Positions 41,686 to 49,171 of a stretch of DNA of 50,646 nucleotides are shown piece by piece (positions within the stretch are counted from its first letter, which is position 1; the number at the start of each line of letters is the position of its first letter). The position numbers and the translations under genes were made by a program. Origin of the DNA: CBIFVZ01 sp966185765. GTDB taxonomy: Bacteria > Pseudomonadota > Gammaproteobacteria > Enterobacterales > Enterobacteriaceae. Location: contig CBIFVZ010000015.1 of the NCBI GenBank assembly GCA_966185765.1, positions 1 to 50,646 on the forward strand, in the 5' to 3' direction. Below the pieces are notes generated by a model. It saw only the letters and a program-made list of their open reading frames with translations. It was not told the DNA's origin and ran no database searches.

Positions 41686-43110
41686 TCAGGCGAGCCTGGG
41701 AAAGGTAGCCACTTTTTCACGCAGCAGGCTCGCCTCACTGCGTGGCACCACGCCCTTTAGGTCATGGATAAACGTCTGCTGCCAGTGGTGAATATCATTT
41801 TTACGTACCACCTCGAGCATGTCGCTGTGGCGCGACAGGCGCTCGGCGAGCGGCATTGTCAGCGCCCGGTGCAACGCGCTTGCCACATCATCGCGATCGT
41901 AGGGATTAACAATCAGCGCTGAGGTCAACTCCTGAGCGGCCCCCGCAAACTGTGAAAGCACCAGCACGCCAGGGTTCTCCGGGTTTTGCGCCGCCACATA
42001 CTCTTTTGCCACCAGGTTCATGCCGTCGCGCAGCGGCGTTACCAGCCCCACATCAGCGTAGCGATAGATTTTCATGAGCAGGCGGCGATCAAAATGCTGG
42101 TTGAGATAATAGAGCGGCGTCCAGCCAAGCTGGCCGTATTTACCGTTAATACGCCCTGCCTCAGTCTCCAGTTGATGCCGGATATCCTGATAGGCCTGCA
42201 CATCGCCGCGAGACGTGGGCGCAATCTGGGTGTAGCGAATTTTGCCACGGTGTTGCGGATAGTTCTCCAGCAGTGACTCAAACGCCGCAAAACGCTCCGG
42301 CAGCCCTTTTGAATAATCCAGCCGTTCCACGGAAAAAATATTACGTATGCCGCCCAGTTCTTTTTTCAACTCTGCGAGCTTAGGCGGTAAGGGTTCGGCG
42401 GCCTGTTCGGCGATTTCCTCTGGTTCAATGCCAATCGGGTACACCTCGGTGCAAAAACGCTTACCCCAGGCGCTGTGGCTGTGTCCATCTCCTCCCGTCA
42501 GACGCGTTTGCGCCGCAATGCAATCGAGAAAGGCGCTACGGTCGGTTTCAGTCTGAAAACCCAGTAGATCGTAGTCACACATCTGCTCGAGCAGAGCAGC
42601 ATGGGGTGGCAACGCGTTAAAGATTTCCGGCGTCGGGAACGGGATATGCAAAAAGAAGCCAATACGATTGGTCACACCGCGTTTGCGCAGTTCATGTGCA
42701 AAGGGCAGCAGATGGTAATCATGAACCCAAATAATGTCGTCAGGCTCCAGCAATGCCAGTAGCTTATCAGCCAGCAACGCGTTTACCCGCTGGTAGCCTT
42801 CCCAGGCCTCACGTTGATAGTTAACTAAATCAAGCCGATAGTGAAACGCAGGCCACAGTACCGCATTGGAAAACTGACAATAATACTGGTCGTAATTTTC
42901 TTCGCTTAAATCAAATGACGCCCAGGTAATAGTGTCATGCGTTTGCGTTTGTAGTGGGGCGCTTTCATCACCAATTTCACCACTCCAGCCAAACCACAGG
43001 CCGCCTGCGGTTTTAAGCGCCCCCAGAATGCCGACAGCCAGCCCACCAGCACCGCTCTTCTTTTCGTCCGGTGGAGCAATACGATTAGAAACGACGACTA
43101 AACGAGTCAT
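41686..43110 (-). CDS. otsA: OtsA, trehalose-6-phosphate synthase
   Basis: OtsA makes trehalose-6-phosphate from UDP-glucose and glucose-6-phosphate for osmoprotection. The 474 residues equal E. coli OtsA. This GT20 enzyme has the N-terminal VVSNRIAPP and GGLAVGI glycine loop, the catalytic-region HDYHLLPFAHELR, and the nucleotide-binding VERLDYSKGLPERF, PLRDGMNLVAKEYVAAQ and LSQFAGAAQEL blocks. The start overlaps the end of otsB by 26 bases, so it is the second gene of an otsBA operon. In E. coli this operon is sigma-S dependent. Confidence 0.97.
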   Translation of the reverse strand: MTRLVVVSNRIAPPDEKKSGAGGLAVGILGALKTAGGLWFGWSGEIGDESAPLQTQTHDTITWASFDLSEENYDQYYCQFSNAVLWPAFHYRLDLVNYQREAWEGYQRVNALLADKLLALLEPDDIIWVHDYHLLPFAHELRKRGVTNRIGFFLHIPFPTPEIFNALPPHAALLEQMCDYDLLGFQTETDRSAFLDCIAAQTRLTGGDGHSHSAWGKRFCTEVYPIGIEPEEIAEQAAEPLPPKLAELKKELGGIRNIFSVERLDYSKGLPERFAAFESLLENYPQHRGKIRYTQIAPTSRGDVQAYQDIRHQLETEAGRINGKYGQLGWTPLYYLNQHFDRRLLMKIYRYADVGLVTPLRDGMNLVAKEYVAAQNPENPGVLVLSQFAGAAQELTSALIVNPYDRDDVASALHRALTMPLAERLSRHSDMLEVVRKNDIHHWQQTFIHDLKGVVPRSEASLLREKVATFPRLA

Positions 43111-43891
43111 TGCCAGCCCTCCTTACAGGAATAGATTTTTGTTTTTGTTCGAGTTGGTGGGTTGTTTGTTCCAGCCAGCGATATACAGCCTGTACACCTT
43201 CAAGCCTGTACTGCGCCTGGGTCTCTCCATGACCAATTTTGATACTGATACCACCAAGGCGGTTGACGACCTCAAAGCCAGCCTCATCAGTCAGATCGTC
43301 CCCCAGAAACACCGGCATACGCCCAGAAAACGGCGCTTCCTGCATAAATGCAGCGATAGCCGCACCTTTACTGATGCCCTGCGGCTTAATCTCCAGCACG
43401 CATTTACCCGGCTGGAGTGCCAGCTCGGGATACTCCGCCACCAGCGTGCGACCAAGCGCCAGTACGGCCTGCTCGTGCTGCAGAGCCTGGCGATAATGCA
43501 GCGCAAACGCCATCCCTTTGGGTTCAAGCCGGGTGCCGTTCAGCGCTGCCAGCCCGGCCTGCAGCCGTTCGCACAGCGCCTTTTCAAGCGCCGGTGCCAG
43601 CGTAACACAGTGTTTTTTTCCATTGATGTCACGACGCTCTGCCCCATGCACACCCGCGAGCGGCAGATGCAACGGTGCGCTAAGCCTGTCCAGCTCGGAC
43701 ATAGAGCGCCCTGAAATCAATGCCACGGCTCCGTCAGTTTCTTCTGCGAGCTTCTGCAAATGCTCGCGCACCGTCAGCGGGATAAAGACCTGCTCCGGTT
43801 GCGGTTTGATGTCGGCCAGCGTGCCATCAAGGTCAAAAAAGAAAGCGTTAGAGCCAGGAGCGAGGGGCGGTACGGATGATACTTCTGTCAC
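43085..43891 (-). CDS. otsB: OtsB, trehalose-6-phosphate phosphatase
   Basis: OtsB removes the phosphate to give trehalose. This HAD-family enzyme of 268 residues (E. coli 266) has the nucleophile motif FFFDLDGTLADIKPQPEQ, the Ser/Thr motif ALISGRS, the Lys in LEIKPQGISKGAAI and the acidic VFLGDDLTDE. I choose the GTG at 43891 (VTEVSSV): AGGAG lies seven bases upstream and the alignment begins there. The upstream in-frame ATG at 43906 lies before that ribosome site. Confidence 0.95.
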   Translation of the reverse strand: MTEVSSVPPLAPGSNAFFFDLDGTLADIKPQPEQVFIPLTVREHLQKLAEETDGAVALISGRSMSELDRLSAPLHLPLAGVHGAERRDINGKKHCVTLAPALEKALCERLQAGLAALNGTRLEPKGMAFALHYRQALQHEQAVLALGRTLVAEYPELALQPGKCVLEIKPQGISKGAAIAAFMQEAPFSGRMPVFLGDDLTDEAGFEVVNRLGGISIKIGHGETQAQYRLEGVQAVYRWLEQTTHQLEQKQKSIPVRRAGNDSFSRRF

Positions 43892-44074
43892 CAGTTGTCT
43901 CCTCATAATAGCGCTGAGCGGCAATAAGGCCGCCCATTGATAAGCTAAATAAGTATAGACAGTGTGACCCAGATCGCCATTTTCGCCGGGACAGCAAATG
44001 TATGGCGCATTGCACAGCGAGTGCAGCACTCTGATTGATTAGACTATTTTCACCTTTATTATCCACTCATCGCG

Positions 44075-44499
44075 CTAAACGCGACGTTTTGCCTGTTGCT
44101 TATATCGGTCAAAAATCACCGCCACCAGCAGGATAAGCCCCCCGTACAACATCTGCATGGTCGCGAGCGTAGTTATCAACGCATTAATTTTCAGCTTCGC
44201 AATAACAAAGCCATTAACCAGCCCACTGGTAGCCCCCAACAACAGTCAGGCCAGTACACCCAACCACAGGCTTTCGCTCAGATTGATCACTCCAGCAGTG
44301 GTGACGCCTGCACAGGCAATGACTGAAGCCACTGACAGGTTAAAGTCACCGGGGGCCAGACAAAACACACAATACCCGACACAGAAACAGCTAACCCCAC
44401 CTCATGTTAACGAAGGTGGCGAAGTTCGGCACAAAGACTGCACAGCCGATACATAATGCGGCATACCGAAGCGGTCCCGGATGCGGTTACAGCAGACAT
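44075..44499 (-). pseudogene. araH: araH remnant, L-arabinose ABC permease
   Basis: On the minus strand an AAGGAG and ATG at 44499 begin a decayed AraH. Recognisable blocks occur in shifting frames: FVPNFATFVNM, then DFNLSVASVIACAGVTTAGV plus INLSESLWLGVLA, an in-frame TGA, LLLGATSGLVNGFVIAKLKI and NALITTLATMQ. The sequence then jumps directly to the C-terminus LILLVAVIFDRYKQQAKRRV. Roughly half the permease, between TMQ and LIL, is deleted. It lies next to otsB where intact araFGH stands in E. coli. Confidence 0.85.
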
Positions 44500-44509
44500 G
44501 ATGGCTCCT

Positions 44510-44610
44510 TAATTTAGCGACGGCCTGGCCTGCGCCCGGCATGGCAAGACGTAGTATCTGTAGTTCACTGTATTCGCCACCGGAGAGAGCGACATCACAC
44601 CGCAGAATTA
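44510..44610 (-). pseudogene. araG: araG C-terminal remnant, arabinose ABC ATPase
   Basis: Just upstream of the araH remnant, on the minus strand, LRLAMPGAGQAVA matches the E. coli AraG C-terminus (LSLAMPKVSQAVA from memory). The original stop appears lost by a one-base change, and nothing upstream is recognisable as AraG or AraF. This is consistent with deletion of most of the araFGH operon. Confidence 0.55.
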
Positions 44611-45169
44611 CAGTAAACATGTGCATAAATTCAACAAGCAAGAGCGCAGGACTGTGCGTATGACATTAGCGCTACAGATAAAATTGAGAAGGCGCAAAAA
44701 AGCCGCAGCCGTCAATATCACTGAAATGAACAAGTGCGGGGGAATTGATCGCGCGCAAGGATGATGTAAAAGAAAGCAACAATAATATTTCTGCAACTCT
44801 CTAAATGTCTATTTTTGCTGGTAGTCACACTTTGGACGCACATTGCGTAATTGATGCGGATATCTATTATTCCCCTTACTCAATTTTGTTATTAGGATGA
44901 GCTGGATATATTCTTCATCGCGAGTGATAACGATAAACCCCTGCCCTAAATAAAAAACACAACCACATGTTTAATAAAGAGTTTTATAAGCATATAAAAA
45001 CACCCCTTCTATTTTCATCATTTTCTCATTGCTGAGACTTTCCTTATTTGAGTTTTACCGCTAAAATCAGTTGGCATTTAACGGACGTAGAATTAACGTT
45101 TTTGACAATATTTCCGGAAACCGGGTTTTGATTGTTTATTAATGTCACCATATTGATAAGGATATTCAC
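44611..45169. other. AT-rich region upstream of ftnB
   Basis: I see no gene here. It probably holds scarred ara sequence on the left and the ftnB promoter region on the right, including a TTGACA at about 45101 and a CCGGAAACCGG inverted repeat. AraF sequence is not recognisable. Confidence 0.5.
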
Positions 45170-45661
45170 ATGGCAGCTTCCAGGATCGTGCAGGAACTGA
45201 GTACGCAAGTGGAGCTTGAATACCTTTCCTCACAGCGCTATTTACGCCTGAGTCGATGGTGTGCAAATCGTAACATCGACGGGTTATCCTGCTTTTTGCA
45301 GACTCAAGCGCAGGAGAGCATCACGCTCATGACTCTGGTGTACAATTATCTCAAGCGCATTGATACTGCTCCTGCGGAGTGCGATGCCAGCCTTCACGAC
45401 TGGCGCTGCTTCTCTGTTGACGAATTATTTGAGCAAACCCTGCTCGACTTGCGTATACGGCTGGCCCACCTCTCCCATTTGAGCCGCGTGGTACGTGAAA
45501 TGGGCGATTTCGCCACGCTCGCCTTTATTCAAAAACTGTTCGGCCTCTACCGCCAGGAGCGCGAACGCCTGATGGCGACCCAGAAACAGTTTGAGCTCCG
45601 CATGAAAACGCAATCGGCGTCTTCGGCCTGTTTACGCGACACACTTTGTGAATGGGTTTAA
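45170..45661 (+). CDS. ftnB: FtnB, ferritin-like protein without a ferroxidase centre
   Basis: This 163-residue four-helix protein aligns with E. coli FtnB (167) and FtnA. The FtnA ferroxidase ligands Glu50 and His53 (QEEMTHM) are here Ser and Leu (QESITLM), so the centre is not functional, as in FtnB proteins. The N-terminal Glu17 position is kept (VELEYLSSQRYL). FtnB proteins are implicated in iron-sulfur repair rather than bulk iron storage. AAGGA precedes the ATG, and a terminator follows. It is fairly divergent from E. coli FtnB. Confidence 0.85.
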   Translation: MAASRIVQELSTQVELEYLSSQRYLRLSRWCANRNIDGLSCFLQTQAQESITLMTLVYNYLKRIDTAPAECDASLHDWRCFSVDELFEQTLLDLRIRLAHLSHLSRVVREMGDFATLAFIQKLFGLYRQERERLMATQKQFELRMKTQSASSACLRDTLCEWV

Positions 45662-45677
45662 ATCTGTTTTGAAAACC

Positions 45678-45701
45678 AGCCCGGTCAGACCGGGCTTTTT
45701 T
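45678..45701 (+). terminator. ftnB terminator
   Basis: AGCCCGGT and ACCGGGCT pair around CAG, followed by TTTTT, 17 bases after the ftnB stop. Confidence 0.9.
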
Positions 45702-45837
45702 ATGCCTGTTTTTTGATCTACTCGATTGTTTAGTCTGAGTTTTCCCCCGCATTAAACAAATCCGATCCGTCTCTCAATCGTTAACCATGCTTTTTGTAAT
45801 GATTTATTCAGCGATCGTTTTTTACTAAGGGAACGTT

Positions 45838-47181
45838 ATGTTAGTTGCTGAATTTATTATTATTATACTTTGCCTGTTGGTTGGAACGCGATTTGGGGGC
45901 ATGGGGCTGGGTCTTATCAGCGGCATCGGCCTTTTTATTCTGTGCTTTGCGTTTGGTTTACAGCCCGGTAAACCGCCGGTCGATGTCATGTTGACCATAC
46001 TGGCCGTGATCGGTTGCGCCGCTACGTTACAAAGCGCGGGTGGCCTGAACGTTATGATGCAGTATGCCGAGCGCCTGCTGCGACGCCATCCACAGCACAT
46101 CACCTTGCTCGCGCCGTTAACCACCTGGACGCTGACATTTTTGTGCGGTACCGGCCATGTGGTCTACACCATGTTTCCGATTATTGCTGATATCGCACTG
46201 AAAAAAGGGATTCGTCCCGAGCGCCCTATGGCAGTGGCATCCGTCGCCTCGCAAATGGCGATTACCGCCTCCCCCGTGTCCGTTGCTGTTGTATCACTGG
46301 TTTCTATTCTCGCCGCCGCGCATGGTATCGGTACTGGCTGGGGGATTTTGCAAATTCTGGCCGTATCCGTACCTGCCTCTTTGTGCGGCGTACTGGTCGC
46401 CGCACTCTGGAGCCTGCGTCGCGGTAAATCGCTTGATGACGATGAAGTATTCCAGGAAAAACTTAAAGATCCAGCCCAGAAAGCCTTTATTTACGGCAGC
46501 AGCGAAACGCTGATGAACCAGCGTTTTTCCCGCGAAGCCTACTGGTCTACCGCCCTGTTTTTTATGGGCATTCTGGTAGTGGTGGTACTGGGTGCCTTTC
46601 AGGAGCTTCGCCCGGTGTTTGAAGTCAAAGGTAAACTGCAGCCACTGTCAATGAATCTGACTATTCAGATGATGATGCTGATTGCTGGTGCCGCGATTCT
46701 GATGATTTGTCGGGTGAAGCCTGCGGCTATCTCTGATAGCGCGGTGTTCAAGGCTGGCATGGTCGCCATTTTCTCTGTGTTTGGCGTGGCGTGGATGAGT
46801 GACACCTTTTTCCAGGCTCACCTGGAAACACTGAAAATGGCGCTGGAAGGTGTAGTGAAGAGCCATCCCTGGACGTATGCGATAGTGCTCTTTCTGGTCT
46901 CGAAACTGGTTAACAGCCAGGCGGCAGCCCTGACCGCGGTCGCGCCAATGGGGCTGATGCTCGGGGTAGAGCCTAAGATGCTGGTCGCTTTTTTCCCGGC
47001 GGCATACGGCTATTTTATTCTGCCAACTTACCCAAGCGATCTCGCCTGTATTGGTTTTGACCGCTCGGGCACCACGCGCATTGGCAAATTTATCATCAAC
47101 CACAGCTTTATCATTCCAGGCCTGATTGGCGTGAGCTGTGCCTGTGCCGTTAGCTGGCTGCTGGTGGAAACGTTTTTTTAG
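45838..47181 (+). CDS. anaerobic C4-dicarboxylate transporter, DcuA/DcuB family
   Basis: This 447-residue inner-membrane protein has about ten to twelve hydrophobic segments. It shares the DcuB blocks QPGKPPVDVMLTILAV, TLQSAGGLNVM, LCGTGHVVYT, ASPVSVAVVSLVS, SKLVNSQAAALTAVAP, LPTYPSDLACIGFDRSGTT and INHSFIIPGLIGVS. Such proteins exchange fumarate, malate or aspartate for succinate during fumarate respiration. It has an AAGGGA ribosome site. It is inserted between ftnB and yecJ, where E. coli has no transporter, and is probably an additional Dcu paralogue. Whether it is DcuA-like or DcuB-like needs a tree. Confidence 0.88.
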   Translation: MLVAEFIIIILCLLVGTRFGGMGLGLISGIGLFILCFAFGLQPGKPPVDVMLTILAVIGCAATLQSAGGLNVMMQYAERLLRRHPQHITLLAPLTTWTLTFLCGTGHVVYTMFPIIADIALKKGIRPERPMAVASVASQMAITASPVSVAVVSLVSILAAAHGIGTGWGILQILAVSVPASLCGVLVAALWSLRRGKSLDDDEVFQEKLKDPAQKAFIYGSSETLMNQRFSREAYWSTALFFMGILVVVVLGAFQELRPVFEVKGKLQPLSMNLTIQMMMLIAGAAILMICRVKPAAISDSAVFKAGMVAIFSVFGVAWMSDTFFQAHLETLKMALEGVVKSHPWTYAIVLFLVSKLVNSQAAALTAVAPMGLMLGVEPKMLVAFFPAAYGYFILPTYPSDLACIGFDRSGTTRIGKFIINHSFIIPGLIGVSCACAVSWLLVETFF

Positions 47182-47197
47182 CTCTGCGAACAGGCGC

Positions 47198-47449
47198 TTA
47201 ATGCGCCTCTTCAGGACGAGAAAACTTTAGCTCAATCAGCGCAATCGCTTTCTGAACCGCGCGGCGCGTAACCGGATCAGAGGCGGCATTACCTGCAGAA
47301 AAATCGATGCTCTTTAGCTGACCTGCCATCTTTTCACGCACCTCAACGGGGGCGATAACGTCAATAACGTCGAGAATCTGTTTAATAACCAGCTGGCAGG
47401 CGACGACATCGGATAAAACCTCTTCTTCAGGCGTAAGGTGCTGAGACAT
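47198..47449 (-). CDS. yecJ: YecJ, DUF2766 protein
   Basis: The 83-residue protein equals E. coli YecJ when started at 47449 (MSQHLTPEEEVLSD). LSDVVACQLVIKQILDVIDVIAPVEVREKM and VQKAIALIELKF are conserved. It is small, helical and soluble, with no known function. It converges on the Dcu gene with a 16-bp gap. Confidence 0.93.
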   Translation of the reverse strand: MSQHLTPEEEVLSDVVACQLVIKQILDVIDVIAPVEVREKMAGQLKSIDFSAGNAASDPVTRRAVQKAIALIELKFSRPEEAH

Positions 47450-47499
47450 ATTGTGCTCCAGTTGAGTGCAAGGGAGCACATACTACCTGCACTGACATA

Positions 47500-47705
47500 A
47501 GAAAGGTATGTGTCAGGGCAAATTGTGCCCTGACCAACAGAACCGTTAAGCAACGGGTAAGGAAACCTGCCTTACGCGGGTTTAAAACAGTGCGCCTGGC
47601 GGTACGTCTTTGAACGTTCGGCAATAGCTTGCGAGTATGCTTTTAAGGATTTTCTTCAACTTTTTCATATAGTCCTAAATGAATATGCAGGCGAGAATAT
47701 CGCCT
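47500..47705 (-). ncRNA. azuCR: azuCR dual-function RNA, approximate limits
   Basis: The transcript carrying azuC doubles as a regulatory RNA in E. coli. Here the 5' end is placed from a TAAGAT -10-like element at 47710-47715 (minus). The 3' end is placed at a TCAGGGCA/TGCCCTGA hairpin around 47512-47534. Neither end is certain, and that hairpin lacks a T run. Confidence 0.4.
47582..47668 (-). CDS. azuC: AzuC, 28-residue membrane-associated small protein
   Basis: A 28-codon frame begins MKKLKKILKSIL and ends FKDVPPGALF, matching E. coli AzuC (28 residues; MKLRKILKSM... FKDVPPGNMF from memory). The first half is an amphipathic basic helix. AzuC in E. coli binds and stimulates the glycerol-3-phosphate dehydrogenase GlpD, and its mRNA also acts as the base-pairing RNA AzuR. 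AGGA lies seven bases before the ATG. A CRP site lies upstream. It is oriented toward yecJ. Confidence 0.88.
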   Translation of the reverse strand: MKKLKKILKSILASYCRTFKDVPPGALF

Positions 47706-47711
47706 GCATAT
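47683..47711. repeat. perfect inverted repeat at the presumed azuCR start
   Basis: ATATGCAGGCGA and TCGCCTGCATAT form a perfect 12-bp inverted repeat with a five-base centre. It spans the presumed transcription start of azuCR and could be a protein operator or a 5' leader hairpin. Confidence 0.7.
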
Positions 47712-47743
47712 CTTATGACAGGCATTGCAAAGATCAATTATTT

Positions 47744-47759
47744 TGTGATGAAGGTCACA
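47744..47759. promoter_or_regulatory. CRP-cAMP site upstream of azuC
   Basis: TGTGATGAAGGTCACA has perfect TGTGA and TCACA arms with the six-base spacer. It is centred roughly 40-50 bp upstream of the presumed azuCR start. The E. coli azuCR RNA is known to be under CRP control. Confidence 0.85.
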
Positions 47760-47973
47760 CTAATCGATTGCAGAATCCCGCCCTGACCATGCGATCAATC
47801 TTACTGCACTTTGTGCAGAGGATTATCAAGACTCGCGGTCTTTCACTTGCTCCCAACCTGATTAGCGATTGCGCAATCCCGGCTACAACTCACATTTCAC
47901 TACGTTTATCTGCCGATTGGCACTCCCTGCTCCATGCTAGTCTGCGCGTACATTCAGGATTCAGAGGTGGAAA

Positions 47974-48300
47974 GTGAAGAGATATCTGTTAGCCGCAGCC
48001 GTGGTTGCCCTGGCCGGGTGCACGTTTAAAAAATATCCGCAACCAGACGGTGGCGATGCCGTAAGCGGTGTAGTACGTCTGAGTTACAGCCTCGCTCCGC
48101 TACAAAACGGTTTTTTTGATGAAGCAGACGCCGCGCATACCGCTGCCCGTCAGTGCAGACAATGGGGATACAACAGCGCTGCGCGCTTTGGTGAACCCGT
48201 TCAGACCTGTGCGTTGTACAGCGGGCCATTGTGTATGAAAGAAACGGTGACGCTGGAATATCAGTGCGGGATTAAGGTGAATTATCCACAAAGATATTAA
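47974..48300 (+). CDS. yecR: YecR-like lipoprotein
   Basis: This 108-residue protein begins at a GTG preceded by AGGTGGAA. Its signal peptide ends in the lipobox LAGC (Cys16), followed by TFKKYPQPDGGDA. Four further Cys residues lie in the mature part. It resembles YecR of E. coli, which lies between yecJ and ftnA and is part of the flagellar regulon there. Its role is unknown. Position supports the name as much as sequence does. Confidence 0.82.
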   Translation: MKRYLLAAAVVALAGCTFKKYPQPDGGDAVSGVVRLSYSLAPLQNGFFDEADAAHTAARQCRQWGYNSAARFGEPVQTCALYSGPLCMKETVTLEYQCGIKVNYPQRY

Positions 48301-48493
48301 GCTTTTATCCATCATTATTTTTACACCGCTCGCCCTGATTAATAATAAGAATAGTTTTCACTTTTATTTATTCTTTAACTCAGGGTGAATCTTTTTACTT
48401 TTATTTATTATTTCCCGGATTCACTTTTATTTTTTGCAACATACCAGTAAAGTAGCGGCGCCTGCTATTACGTTAATTTCTGGGAGAGAAGGT
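48301..48493. promoter_or_regulatory. AT-rich ftnA upstream region with repeated motif
   Basis: The motif ACTTTTATTTATT occurs at 48360 and 48397, with a variant ACTTTTATTTTTT at 48423. In E. coli the ftnA upstream region holds several Fur sites that displace H-NS. The composition suits H-NS, but I see no clear Fur consensus. Confidence 0.4.
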
Positions 48494-48982
48494 ATGTTGC
48501 AATCCGATATGATTGAAAAATTAAACGCGCAAATGAATCTGGAATTATTCTCATCTTTGCTTTATCAGCAGATGAGCGCCTGGTGCAGCTACCACAGCTT
48601 TGAAGGTGCTGCCGCGTTTTTACGCCGCCATGCACAGGAAGAGATGACGCATATGCAGCGTCTTTTTGATTATCTGACGGATACTGGCAACCTGCCGCGC
48701 ATTGACGCACTTTCGTCTCCTTATGCAGAATACCCGACTCTTGACGAGCTGTTTAAAATTACGCTCGAACACGAACAGTTGATCACACGTAAAATTAATG
48801 AGCTGGCGCACTTCGCCATGACCAGCCAGGATTATCCAACCTTTAATTTCCTGCAATGGTATGTCTCTGAGCAGCACGAAGAAGAAAAGCTCTTTAAATC
48901 GGTGCTGGATAAACTGGCCCTGGTGGGTAAAAGCGGTGAAGGTTTATATATTGTGGATAAAGAACTGGCCACACTCGAATAA
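48494..48982 (+). CDS. ftnA: FtnA, ferritin
   Basis: FtnA is the main iron-storage protein: a 24-mer that oxidises Fe2+ and stores the mineral. The 162-residue protein (E. coli 165) has a complete ferroxidase centre: Glu17 in NLELFSSLLY, Glu50 and His53 in RRHAQEEMTHM, Glu94 in LEHEQLITRKI, and Gln/Glu in YVSEQHEEEKLF. The start is the ATG at 48494 (MLQSDMIEKL), after GGGAGAGAAGG. It is followed by a terminator interrupted by the family B element. Confidence 0.96.
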   Translation: MLQSDMIEKLNAQMNLELFSSLLYQQMSAWCSYHSFEGAAAFLRRHAQEEMTHMQRLFDYLTDTGNLPRIDALSSPYAEYPTLDELFKITLEHEQLITRKINELAHFAMTSQDYPTFNFLQWYVSEQHEEEKLFKSVLDKLALVGKSGEGLYIVDKELATLE

Positions 48983-48984
48983 TA

Positions 48985-49007
48985 AAAAAGACTCCTGAAG
49001 GAGCCTT
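48985..49007 (+). terminator. ftnA terminator, first copy of the duplicated hairpin
   Basis: GACTCC, TGAA and GGAGCC lie right after the ftnA stop, preceded by an A run. The downstream T run has been lost to the element. It differs from the second copy by two bases. Confidence 0.65.
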
Positions 49008-49147
49008 GAGACTGATGACAAACCGCATCCTGTCACAGGCAGGATGGATGACACCCAATAAAAAATAAGGAAAATCATTTATTGATTTTCGCCTGCTCAT
49101 TACAAAGAAGGAAAAAACCGTTTTTTCCTTCTTTGTCAGCAATCTGA
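49008..49147. mobile_element. family B terminator-associated element, copy 2 (long form)
   Basis: This 140-bp element is related to 40381-40478 in reverse orientation. Shared parts are GAGACTGATG at one end, a CATCCTG hairpin, GATGACACCCAATAAAAAA, the AAAGAAGGAAAAA/TTTTTCCTTCTTT hairpin and GTCAGCAA at the other end. About 40 bases (near 49067-49102) are absent from the short copy. Flanking direct repeats of about 19 bp (48989-49007 and 49148-49166, two mismatches) each contain a whole terminator hairpin. Terminal sequences GAGACTGATGACA and the complement TCAGATTGCTGACA form imperfect inverted repeats. Confidence 0.75.
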
Positions 49148-49171
49148 AGGCTCCGGAAGGAGCCTTTTTTT
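49147..49171 (+). terminator. ftnA terminator, second copy of the duplicated hairpin
   Basis: AAGGCTCC, GGAA and GGAGCCTT form a perfect stem followed by TTTTTTT. It keeps the T run of the ancestral ftnA terminator. Confidence 0.85.
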
